A stretch of 64,000 bases of DNA. Origin: Paenibacillus graminis (lineage in GTDB: Bacteria > Bacillota > Bacilli > Paenibacillales > Paenibacillaceae). The stretch covers positions 1,054,001-1,118,000 of the forward strand of contig NZ_CP009287.1 of assembly GCF_000758705.1 (NCBI RefSeq), given 5' to 3'. Both the position numbers and the translations under genes were made by a program. A model generated the notes under the pieces. That model did no database searches, was not told the origin of the DNA, and saw nothing but the letters and a program-made list of their open reading frames with translations. Below, in pieces: positions 56,983 through 64,000 of the stretch (its first letter is position 1; each line of letters opens with the position of its first letter).

Positions 56983-57756
56983 ATGACTAATCTTTTTGAT
57001 TTAACCGGAAAGAAAGCTGTCATTGCAGGGGCGTCCAGCGGAATCGGGGTTCAATTCACCGAGATGCTGGCCGGACAAGGGGCGGATGTCGCAATATTGG
57101 CGAGAAGATATGACAAGCTTGTTGCGGTGGCGGAGGAGATCGGAGCCAAATACCCCGAACGCAGAATTATCCCCATCCAGTGCGATGTGCGGCAAGAGGA
57201 CGAGATTATAGAAGCTGTCCGGAAGGTTATGGAAGCTTTTGGCCAGATTGATATCCTGCTGAATAACGCCGGTGTCGTGGACGCCGTGCCGATTGAAGCG
57301 CTGGAGGAAGAGGCCTGGGACCGTGTGCTGGATACGGATTTGAAGGGAGTTTTCCTGATGTCCAAACATGTCATCCGGCATATGAAGGAACGGAAATACG
57401 GCAAAATTATCAATACCGCCTCAATGCTGGGGCTTACCGCCTCCGCTTCGGTCCCTACACACTCTTACAATGCAGCCAAAGGGGGAGTGATCCACCTGAC
57501 CCGGGGAGTAGCGGCTACGTATGCCAAGCATGGAATTACTGTCAATGCGATCGGCCCAAGCTTATTCCGCAGCGAAATGACGGAGAATACACTGTTCACG
57601 GAGCAAGCGCTAAAAATGTATAATGCCGTTTGCCCGATGGGCCGCCCCGGAAATCCGGGTGAGCTGAACGGCGCGGTGCTCTATTTTGCCTCGGATGCTT
57701 CCAGCTATACTACCGGCCAGACCCTGTTCGTAGACGGTGGATGGACTATTATATAA
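56983..57756 (+). CDS. Short-chain dehydrogenase/reductase
   Basis: 257 residues, classical SDR. Cofactor site 'AGASSGIGVQF' (residues ~15-25), 'LLNNAGVVDAVP' (NNAG), catalytic Ser/Tyr/Lys in 'NTASMLGLTA' and 'HSYNAAKGGVIHL', and the C-terminal 'YTTGQTLFVDGGWTI'. It would interconvert a hydroxyl and a keto group with NAD(P)H. The start has TTAGGAGG upstream. Third gene of the operon; the order C=C reductase, keto-acid decarboxylase and alcohol/ketone dehydrogenase suggests a short catabolic or biosynthetic route for a keto acid. Confidence 0.93.
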   Translation: MTNLFDLTGKKAVIAGASSGIGVQFTEMLAGQGADVAILARRYDKLVAVAEEIGAKYPERRIIPIQCDVRQEDEIIEAVRKVMEAFGQIDILLNNAGVVDAVPIEALEEEAWDRVLDTDLKGVFLMSKHVIRHMKERKYGKIINTASMLGLTASASVPTHSYNAAKGGVIHLTRGVAATYAKHGITVNAIGPSLFRSEMTENTLFTEQALKMYNAVCPMGRPGNPGELNGAVLYFASDASSYTTGQTLFVDGGWTII

Positions 57757-57774
57757 TGTATTGGAAGGAGTAAG

Positions 57775-57804
57775 GAGCGCCTGCAGGCATGCAGGTGCTT
57801 TTTT
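57775..57804 (+). terminator. Terminator after the SDR gene
   Basis: AGCGCCTGC and GCAGGTGCT form a 9-bp stem followed by TTTTTTT. Confidence 0.88.
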
Positions 57805-57922
57805 TCACATTCTCAAGCAGCAGAATTTGTCGGAAAATTGTCCGGAAAAGTGGACATCACTACCCTGGAGTGAGAAAATAGCATGTAGAGTCAGTATGAA
57901 CTAAAAAGGACGGGATCACTTC

Positions 57923-58909
57923 ATGACAATTCGATTCGGGGTTATTGGAACCAACTGGATTACAGACCGTTTCATTCAAGCGGGTCTTGAGAATGAGGAA
58001 TTTATCCTTACTGCTGTATACTCCCGTACGGTGGAGAAGGGGCGCGATTTTGCGGCAAAATACGCTGGAGCTTCCATATATACGAATCTGGAGGAAATGG
58101 TGGCCAGCAGGGAAGTAGATGCGGTATACATTGCCAGCCCCAATTCAATGCATGCCGAACATGCGCTTGTCTGTATGAACCATGGGAAGCATGTAATCTG
58201 TGAAAAGCCTGCGGCCTCCAACAGCGCGGAGCTGCGGGCGATGATCGAAGCGGCGCGGAACAATGATGTGCTGTTCATGGAAGCGATGAAATCCACCTTC
58301 ATGCCCAACTTTGGGGTAATCAAGGACAACCTGTACAAGCTGGGCCAAGTACGCCGGTATTTCGCGGGCTATTGTCAATACTCTTCAAGATATGATGCTT
58401 ACCGCCAGGGAACCGTGTTGAACGCCTTTAATCCAGCCTACTCCAACGGTTCCCTGATGGATCTGGGCATCTATTGCCTGTACCCGATGGTAGCGCTGTT
58501 CGGCAAACCGGAGTCAGTACGGGCGGTAGGCCTGATGCTGGCTTCCGGTGTAGACGGCGAGGGCAGCATTGTAATGCGTTATCCGGATATGGATGCCGTA
58601 GTCATGCACTCCAAGATTGCCGACTCCTATCTGCCGGCCGAGATCCAGGGGGAGAATGGCACAATGGTGATCGACAAGATCAACCAGCCTTACCAGGTCA
58701 AAATCCACTACCGCGACGGTACGGTTGAAGAACTTACCCTGCCGCAGGTATTTGAGCCGATGTATTATGAGGTGGAGGAATTTATCAGTCTGATCAAGAA
58801 CGGGCAGCGCGAGAGCCATGTGAACAGCCACGCCAATTCTTTGGCCGTTGCCGAGGTGATGGAAGAAGCCAGAGCACAGATCGGCTTGCGTTATGCCTCG
58901 GACCTATAG
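57923..58909 (+). CDS. Gfo/Idh/MocA family oxidoreductase
   Basis: 328 residues. N-terminal Rossmann fold with 'FGVIGTNWITDRFIQAG' (GxNxxxx variant of GxGxxG), 'DAVYIASPNSMHAEHALVCM' and the family motif 'KHVICEKPAASN' with the EKP lysine. The C-terminal domain with 'FNPAYSNGSLMDLGIYCLYP' resembles the dehydrogenase subgroup acting on sugars, inositol or related diols, with catalytic His/Asp in 'GSLMDLGIY'. The start is ATG 57923 with AAAGGA upstream. Substrate unknown. The gene is followed 39 bases later by a radical SAM gene on the same strand, perhaps one transcript. Confidence 0.9.
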   Translation: MTIRFGVIGTNWITDRFIQAGLENEEFILTAVYSRTVEKGRDFAAKYAGASIYTNLEEMVASREVDAVYIASPNSMHAEHALVCMNHGKHVICEKPAASNSAELRAMIEAARNNDVLFMEAMKSTFMPNFGVIKDNLYKLGQVRRYFAGYCQYSSRYDAYRQGTVLNAFNPAYSNGSLMDLGIYCLYPMVALFGKPESVRAVGLMLASGVDGEGSIVMRYPDMDAVVMHSKIADSYLPAEIQGENGTMVIDKINQPYQVKIHYRDGTVEELTLPQVFEPMYYEVEEFISLIKNGQRESHVNSHANSLAVAEVMEEARAQIGLRYASDL

Positions 58910-58948
58910 CTGAAGCTTTCGGACGAATGTTGAAATGGGGAGCGGAAC

Positions 58949-59824
58949 TTGAAAACCTTTAAAAAAGTCTACATCGAGATTACAAGTGTCTGCAACCTGG
59001 CTTGCAGCTTCTGTCCGCCCACAGAGCGGCAGAAAAACTTCATGAAGCTGGATACCTTTAATACCATTCTCGACGAGATCAAACCGCACAGCAATCATAT
59101 CTACCTGCATGTCAAAGGCGAGCCGCTGCTTCATCCGAAGCTTGGCGAACTGCTGGATGCCGCCCACGCTAAAGGGTTCAAGGTCAACATCACGACCAAT
59201 GGTACATTGATTCATAAGGCTGGACCCAAGCTGCTGGGCAAGCCGGCGCTGCGGCAGATGAATTTCTCGCTGCACAGCTTTGACGGCCATGCGGGCTCGG
59301 AGAACCGGGAGGGGTATGTGTCAGAGATTATTTCTTTTGTGCGTGAAGTCACGTCACAGGGGGTTATTGTCTCCTTCCGGCTGTGGAATCTGACCGAGGA
59401 CAACCGGACGAATCTGGAGAAAAAACGCAACCGCGAGACGCTGGCGCTGCTGGAGGAAGCCTTCAATCTGGATTTCAACATTGAAGAAAAGGTGGTGCCC
59501 GGCAGCGGGGTGAAGATTGCCCCGCGCGTCTATCTGAACCAGGACCACGAGTTCAGATGGCCTGCCTTAAGCGAGCCGGAGGATGACGGCAAAGGCTTCT
59601 GCCACGCGCTGCGCAGCCAGGCGGCGGTGCTGGTCGACGGCACGGTGGTCCCGTGCTGTCTGGATGGCGAGGGTGTAATCAACCTCGGCAATATCCATGA
59701 GAAGCCGTTCTCCGAGATTGTTGAGGGCGAACGCGCGAACAATCTGTTCTATGGCTTCTCCCGCCGGGAAGCGGTTGAGGAGCTGTGCCGCAAATGCGGG
59801 TACCGGCAGCGGTTCGGGACGTAG
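58949..59824 (+). CDS. Radical SAM protein with SPASM-like C-terminus
   Basis: 291 residues from TTG 58949 (GGGGAG 6 bases upstream). 'EITSVCNLACSFCPPTERQ' has the CxxxCxxC cluster (Cys15, Cys19, Cys22) that binds the 4Fe-4S centre cleaving S-adenosylmethionine. 'HVKGEPLLHPKLGELLDAAH' is the usual GE motif region. The C-terminal part has additional cysteines ('VVPCCLDGEGVINLGN' and 'LCRKCGYRQRF'), typical of a SPASM/twitch auxiliary cluster. These enzymes modify peptides, sugars or cofactors. No precursor peptide is seen nearby, so the substrate is unknown. Confidence 0.9.
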   Translation: MKTFKKVYIEITSVCNLACSFCPPTERQKNFMKLDTFNTILDEIKPHSNHIYLHVKGEPLLHPKLGELLDAAHAKGFKVNITTNGTLIHKAGPKLLGKPALRQMNFSLHSFDGHAGSENREGYVSEIISFVREVTSQGVIVSFRLWNLTEDNRTNLEKKRNRETLALLEEAFNLDFNIEEKVVPGSGVKIAPRVYLNQDHEFRWPALSEPEDDGKGFCHALRSQAAVLVDGTVVPCCLDGEGVINLGNIHEKPFSEIVEGERANNLFYGFSRREAVEELCRKCGYRQRFGT

Positions 59825-59938
59825 AGCTGTTCTATGAAATAGAAGCACACGAACATTTATAAGAATTACGGATAAGACCGATATTGATATAGAATATACT
59901 TTATTTAGTATATACATATACAATTTAGGAGGTGACTT

Positions 59939-60739
59939 ATGAATGTATCGCGTTCTATTCAGCGCCCGCCATTTCCGGTAGCCGATCATGACCGGCAGCA
60001 GCGAAGGGGAACAGAACAGAACCCCGGTTCAAACATGAGGATTCCGGGAAAACCGGAATCAAAGCTGCTTGATCATCTGAACAAGCAGAAGCAGTCCCTG
60101 ATGGACAGGCGTTCCGAGTATCTGGGCAACGCCCTCAAAAGAGGGGAGAGTCAAGAAGCTATCAAGGCCGAGCTTGCCTCAATAGATGAGCAAATTCAGC
60201 AGCTGGAGCAGCAAATTCAAAAGCAGGCTATCGACAACCAGAACAAGACAAAAGGTCTGGAGGAAGACAACCCCAAAAAGAAGGAGGAGGCTCTTCAAGA
60301 ATCGTGGAGTCCGGACAACCAAACGCCTGAAGAGCAGCAGCTTGCCTATACTACATACAACATGAACGGCGTCATATCTGCAGGCAATGATCTGAAGCAA
60401 AGCAGTGCTGTGCGAATAGCCCAAACCACCTTGCAGACTGAAGCGAAATCCTGGGAAAAAAGCAACCCGGCGAAGTCAGCAGGTCTCCTTCAAAAAGTGA
60501 CCAATCTGGATCAGAAGCTAATAAGCATTGCTAAGGACATCCAGGAACAAATGAAAGAAAATGTACAATCGGCACCTTCGCCGGTTATCCGGGACGAATC
60601 TCCTGCGAACGTGCAGGATAAGGAGGACCCGGCCGCCGACACCGCCGAAGGCAGTCCTTCCCGGCCGGAATTAGAGATCTACGCAGAAGCTAATAAGACA
60701 ACGGCTCCCCCGGGCAGCCGGATTGATAAAGTAGTCTAG
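59939..60739 (+). CDS. Uncharacterised charged coiled-coil protein
   Basis: 266 residues, rich in Gln, Glu, Lys and Asn, without signal peptide or membrane segment. Residues ~45-95 form a coiled coil ('IKAELASIDEQIQQLEQQIQ'); a second helical part lies at ~150-200 ('LLQKVTNLDQKLISIAKDIQ'). The C-terminal 60 residues are Pro/Glu-rich and probably disordered. AGGAGG lies 6 bases before ATG 59939 and the upstream 110 bases are very A/T-rich with an ATATACT/AGTATAT inverted repeat, so it likely has its own promoter. I do not recognise the family. Confidence 0.75.
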   Translation: MNVSRSIQRPPFPVADHDRQQRRGTEQNPGSNMRIPGKPESKLLDHLNKQKQSLMDRRSEYLGNALKRGESQEAIKAELASIDEQIQQLEQQIQKQAIDNQNKTKGLEEDNPKKKEEALQESWSPDNQTPEEQQLAYTTYNMNGVISAGNDLKQSSAVRIAQTTLQTEAKSWEKSNPAKSAGLLQKVTNLDQKLISIAKDIQEQMKENVQSAPSPVIRDESPANVQDKEDPAADTAEGSPSRPELEIYAEANKTTAPPGSRIDKVV

Positions 60740-60767
60740 TATTTTTTCCAGAACAGCACTACGAATC

Positions 60768-60802
60768 AAACAGCAAGCTTCCATCCGGGAGCCTGCTGTT
60801 TG
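60768..60802 (+). terminator. Possible hairpin after the coiled-coil protein gene
   Basis: AAACAGCAAGCTTCC and GGGAGCCTGCTGTTT can pair with one mismatch region. There is no T-run, so termination is uncertain. Confidence 0.45.
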
Positions 60803-60841
60803 AGGTTACGGCCTATACAACATGATCAGGAGGCGATCCGC

Positions 60842-62968
60842 ATGCTGAAATCCCTGCAAGCCATTGAAGCGTACCGTGAGGACGGCAAGCTGTCCGGCGG
60901 GAATTATCCCTGGCTGGACTATATTGTTCAAGCGGAAGAAACCATAGTCAATCTTGAGCGGGTTGACTCGCTGCAAGAGCTGGAATATATCAATCCGGTG
61001 CTGGAGTATGTGGAGCGGAGCCTTCGCCTGCTGGATAGTCTGCCTCTGTCCTACTGGATTAAGGAGCTGGCGGAGGAAACGCTGATCTGGGCAGAAACAG
61101 CTAAGGGCGGAACTCTGCGCCAGCGCCGTCTGTGGCAGGCAGAGGGCATTAATATTTTTGTACATAATATCGGTTCGGCTGAGTTATACCTGAGACATAC
61201 GGGGGGGACCGGGATGGGGGCGTATGGCGGGCAGGGGGTTCCGGCGCTGGAGCCGGGGGGGACCGAAGCAGCCAAGCAAGAGATCGTGCACCGGCTGATC
61301 GGGACCCATGGACTGATCGGGCAGCAGATCCGCGGTGAAGTGCCGCCATCCGTAAATCGTCCGCTGGCGTCGTTGGTGGAGGAAGGGCTGCTGACCGCCG
61401 ATGAGCTGGAGCGGCTGCTGTTCGCTCTGAATCACTGCATTATTTCCGCCGTGTCCCCCGAGCTGTGGCAGGCGGTGCGCACCGAGGTGATGGGGCTGAT
61501 TGCGGTCATCTCTTCCGGGGATCTCCATGCTGGGGTGCCAATGAAGGAGCGCCTGCGCAGAATGCGTGCCGGGGCGATTACCGGAGGTGAGGATTATGAT
61601 GCGGAGTGGAGCAGCCTGATGGAGGAGGGCTTCAATCCCGATGTCCTGGAACCTATGCAGCCTATCACCTTCTGGTATGTGGAATCGGCGCTGCAGACCT
61701 TTTCGCTGGAGCAGTTTCTCAAGATTATGGCGCTCACCGCCTGCGGCAGCAAGCTGTCCGGCCTGAACCATATCAGCTACGAGGCAGTCATGAACAGCAT
61801 TTATTATGACTACAAGGGTATCAAGAAAATCAATGTATACAAGAAAAGGATTATCGAAAAGTATCTGTCCGGCCTGGCCTGGGAGGATATTCTGAATAGA
61901 GCCACCCCGTTGGGCAATCCGCATCTGGTTCACCGGCTGCGGCGGGAGGAGCATCTGCCGGACACACTTTTCTTCAATTTCGAAATCTCTCCGGCGGCAG
62001 AGAAGCTGATCGAGTTCTGCATGGAGGCCGAAAAGTCGGCACTCTACGAACGGGCCGTGCTGATGTTATTTGATTTATTCGAGCTGCGCCGCGATGCCTT
62101 TGACCGGTTCCATAATGAGGATACGTACTTAAGCCAAATGAATGAGACGGCAGACTATAAAGCGGTCATTCTGGAGTATGTCACCGGCCGGAAGGTGCTG
62201 GACATCGGCCCAGGCGGCGGTGTGCTGCTGGATCTGATCGAGGAGCGTTTGCCGGGAGTCATCCCGGTCGGCATCGATATTTCCAGCAATGTGGTGGAGG
62301 CGCTGCGCCAGAGAAAGCAGCGGGAGGGACGCCTCTGGGAGGTGCTGCAGGGCGATGCGCTGAACCTGAAGGACTTCGTAGAGCCGGGCACGGTGGATAC
62401 TGTGATTTTCTCCTCGATTCTGCATGAGCTGTATTCCTATGTGCCGCTGAATGGCACGAAGTTTAATCATGCGACCGTAGCAGCGGCACTGGTGAGCAGC
62501 TTTGAAGTGCTGGCCGAGGGCGGGGCAATCATTATCCGTGACGGCATTATGACCGAACCGCCAGATCAGCGGCGGCGGGTCCGTTTGCTGGAAGCGGACG
62601 GAATGGCGGCGCTGGAACGTTATGCCAAGGATTTTGCCGGACGGGCCATTCAATATGAAAGGATAGATGAACAAGAGGTGCTGATGCCGGTCAACGATGC
62701 CATGGAGTTCCTGTACACCTATACCTGGGGAGAAGAAGCCTATATCCATGAGGTTCAGGAGCAGTTCGGCTACTTCACCCCATCCCAGTACAAGACCTTT
62801 ATTCAGCAGACTCTGGGCGAAAGGGCGAAGCTTGAAGTTTTCCGCCATTATTTGCAGGAAGGCTATACGGACGCTTTGCGGGACCGGGTAATGGTTATGG
62901 ATGAAAGCGGACAAGAGGTGCCGCTGCCGGACAGCACCTGCTTTATTGTGATACGGAAGAAGGGTTAG
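60842..62968 (+). CDS. SAM-dependent methyltransferase domain protein with long unknown N-terminus
   Basis: 708 residues. ATG 60842 has AGGAGG 8 bases before; the in-frame stretch from 60800 is upstream of that site. Class I methyltransferase domain at ~450-600: motif I 'KVLDIGPGGGVLLDLIEE' (Asp454), 'VGIDISSNVVEALRQRKQRE', 'VLQGDALNLKDF', 'VDTVIFSSILHELYSY'. The ~440 residues before it are mostly helical, with a Gly-rich break ('GGTGMGAYGGQGVPALEPGG', ~133-152), and match no domain I recognise. The C-terminal ~100 residues are also unassigned. It could be a modular methyltransferase for a metabolite or protein; nothing nearby tells which. Confidence 0.82.
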   Translation: MLKSLQAIEAYREDGKLSGGNYPWLDYIVQAEETIVNLERVDSLQELEYINPVLEYVERSLRLLDSLPLSYWIKELAEETLIWAETAKGGTLRQRRLWQAEGINIFVHNIGSAELYLRHTGGTGMGAYGGQGVPALEPGGTEAAKQEIVHRLIGTHGLIGQQIRGEVPPSVNRPLASLVEEGLLTADELERLLFALNHCIISAVSPELWQAVRTEVMGLIAVISSGDLHAGVPMKERLRRMRAGAITGGEDYDAEWSSLMEEGFNPDVLEPMQPITFWYVESALQTFSLEQFLKIMALTACGSKLSGLNHISYEAVMNSIYYDYKGIKKINVYKKRIIEKYLSGLAWEDILNRATPLGNPHLVHRLRREEHLPDTLFFNFEISPAAEKLIEFCMEAEKSALYERAVLMLFDLFELRRDAFDRFHNEDTYLSQMNETADYKAVILEYVTGRKVLDIGPGGGVLLDLIEERLPGVIPVGIDISSNVVEALRQRKQREGRLWEVLQGDALNLKDFVEPGTVDTVIFSSILHELYSYVPLNGTKFNHATVAAALVSSFEVLAEGGAIIIRDGIMTEPPDQRRRVRLLEADGMAALERYAKDFAGRAIQYERIDEQEVLMPVNDAMEFLYTYTWGEEAYIHEVQEQFGYFTPSQYKTFIQQTLGERAKLEVFRHYLQEGYTDALRDRVMVMDESGQEVPLPDSTCFIVIRKKG

Positions 62969-63013
62969 GCTCTCAGGCTGCTTGTTTCCATTCCGGGAGA
63001 GAATAGCTTCTAT

Positions 63014-63067
63014 ATAGATTCAATAGGTTCAATAGATTCAATAGGTTCAATAAACTCAATAGATTCA
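63014..63067. repeat. Six 9-bp tandem repeats
   Basis: ATAGATTCA, ATAGGTTCA, ATAGATTCA, ATAGGTTCA, ATAAACTCA, ATAGATTCA in a row. Short slippage-prone repeat in a gene-free region. Confidence 0.85.
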
Positions 63068-63111
63068 GTTCAACCCCTCTTAGGTAATTGGTAAAAGGTT
63101 GGGCACCCTTT

Positions 63112-63295
63112 AGTTGGAATTTCCCCACTTCATGGTGCCCTAATTGAGCTGCGGAAGAGCGGTAGTTGGAATTTCTCCACTTCATTCGGCTGATTTCGGC
63201 CTGAAAGGGAGGCAAAGGCTGAATGAAGTGGAGTTTTTCCACCTATTTCTGATAACAACGCAAATATGGCGGAATTAGTGATCCTTTTTCCACTT
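63112..63295. repeat. Cluster of AGTGG-n-CCACT hairpin repeats
   Basis: Four copies of the short palindrome family: about 63112-63130, 63164-63182, 63227-63244 and 63277-63295 (for example AGTGGAGTTTTTCCACCT). They match copies in the gap at 10264-10623. No gene is seen. Confidence 0.75.
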
Positions 63296-63353
63296 AAATT
63301 GACTGGGGGCATTAGCGGTGCAGCGAATGCAGTTGGCCGTGTATGCGTAAGCT

Positions 63354-63583
63354 GGCTGTGTATGAATCAGTTGGTTTATACGCAAGTAAGTTGGCTGTGT
63401 ATGATTCAGTTGGTTTAAACGCAAGTAAGTTGGCTGTGTATGAATCAGTTGGTCTATACGCAAGTAAGTTGGCTGTGTATGAATAGTTGGTTTATACGCA
63501 AGTAAGTTTGGCTGTGTATGAATCAGTTGGTCTATACGCAAGTAAGTTGGCCATGTGCCCATCAGTTGGTTATACGTAAGTTT
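63354..63583. repeat. 39-bp tandem repeats (about six copies)
   Basis: Units start GGCTGTGTATGAATCAGTTG and end GTTTATACGCAAGTAAGTT. Copies begin at 63354, 63393, 63432, 63471 and about 63510; a degenerate sixth reaches ~63583. The period is a multiple of three and a - strand frame (TYLRIDQLIHTQP repeats) is open across it, but no ribosome binding site or homologous domain supports a gene. No spacers, so not CRISPR. The remaining bases to 63734 hold no gene. Confidence 0.88.
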
Positions 63584-63734
63584 GCTGTGTATGCTTATTG
63601 GCAGTGGATGGAGCTTGGCTAGTTGGCTGTCTATGCGTAAATTGCAGGCAATTGGCTAGTCTTTCAAGCATTGCAGATTCTGGTGTGAAAATAGTGCCGG
63701 GTTTTTGCGCCGCGACTGGGCAATCGGCCCGGCC

Positions 63735-64000
63735 CTATGGATACAGCTGCCCCTGTGCAGATACCTGACCCTGTCCTTTGCGGAACTCTGAAGGCGAGCA
63801 TTTCATTGCCTTGCGGAACACTTTAATGAAATAGCTGACGTTGTCGAAGCCCACCTCAAGGGCGATGTCAGAGATTTTACGTTCCGTTTGCTGCAGGAGA
63901 TCTGCCGCCTGGCGTATACGGTAAGAGTTGATATAGTCGACCGGGGTTTTGCGGGTCATAGCTTTGAAGAAGCGGCAGAATTGACCCTCGCTCATCGGAA
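63735..64000 (-). CDS. AraC family regulator, C-terminal part (5' truncated by window)
   Basis: The last ~88 residues of an AraC/XylS-type DNA-binding domain: 'EGQFCRFFKAMTRKTPVDYI', 'INSYRIRQAADLLQQTERKI' and 'VGFDNVSYFIKVFRKAMKCS' are the second helix-turn-helix and its flanks. The frame remains open to the window edge, so the ATG at 63995 is probably not the true start and the sensor part is missing. The C-terminal 'SEFRKGQGQVSAQGQLYP' tail lies beyond the domain. Ligand and targets cannot be inferred. Confidence 0.88.
   Translation of the reverse strand, partial: PMSEGQFCRFFKAMTRKTPVDYINSYRIRQAADLLQQTERKISDIALEVGFDNVSYFIKVFRKAMKCSPSEFRKGQGQVSAQGQLYP

Noticed and set aside
63275..63562. 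- strand ORF with a TYLRIDQLIHTQP repeat
   Set aside because: Again a by-product of a 39-bp period. No ribosome binding site, and it runs into the hairpin repeats.
48801..63583. CRISPR arrays
   Set aside because: The repeat arrays at 48801-49208 and 63354-63583 are direct tandem repeats without unique spacers, and there are no cas genes.

Overview
The window comes from a Paenibacillus-type Firmicute (Bacillota). The 16S/23S/5S genes are of that group, translation starts often use GTG or TTG behind strong GGAGG-type ribosome binding sites, and the gene content is typical: YesMN-type two-component systems, CcpA-like cre boxes and many sugar ABC importers. The first and last genes are cut by the window edges.

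Layout. (1) 1-17.9 kb is a mannoside/N-glycan utilisation locus on the + strand. It holds the end of a YesN-type regulator, a lipoprotein sugar-binding protein, two permeases, a GH3 beta-glycosidase, a GH38 alpha-mannosidase, a GH125 exo-alpha-1,6-mannosidase, a clan GH-A (GH42-like) glycosidase and a second GH38 enzyme, closed by a strong terminator. (2) 18.0-25.9 kb has a 95-residue conserved small protein on the - strand, then an rRNA operon with two tandem promoters, 16S-23S-5S and fourteen tRNA genes. Between the tRNAs lie small repeat elements that each end in a copy of the 3' end of the preceding tRNA; this is the most unusual feature of the window. (3) 26-38 kb is housekeeping and stress: WYL regulator, catalase with PerR-like boxes, diguanylate cyclase, glycogen phosphorylase with two cre boxes, a stalk-domain protein, ribokinase, AroD, a divergent MerR/carboxymuconolactone decarboxylase pair, a TipA-like MerR regulator with an apparent internal start, and a DEDDh exonuclease. 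(4) 38.5-48.6 kb is a second mannoside locus: a - strand operon of sugar-binding protein, two permeases, YesM kinase, YesN regulator and a spermidine-synthase-like protein, divergent from a GH2 beta-mannosidase. (5) 48.7-49.9 kb is degenerate: eight 51-bp hairpin repeats, a remnant of adenine deaminase and low-complexity GCAAGTAGTCAGG-like repeats. (6) 50-63 kb carries a membrane protein, a CYTH phosphatase, threonine synthase, a PucR regulator divergent from an old-yellow-enzyme/acetoacetate-decarboxylase/SDR operon, a Gfo/Idh dehydrogenase, a radical SAM protein, a coiled-coil protein and a 708-residue methyltransferase-domain protein. The end (63.0-63.6 kb) is repeat-rich and is followed by a truncated AraC regulator.

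How the genes fit together. Loci (1) and (4) look complementary. The first could remove alpha-linked mannose (GH38, GH125) and the second beta-linked mannose (GH2), each with its own importer and two-component control, as expected for cytoplasmic breakdown of imported N-glycan or mannan oligosaccharides. That substrate is inferred from family membership. All coordinates were read by eye and all family calls come from recognised motifs; no database search was run.
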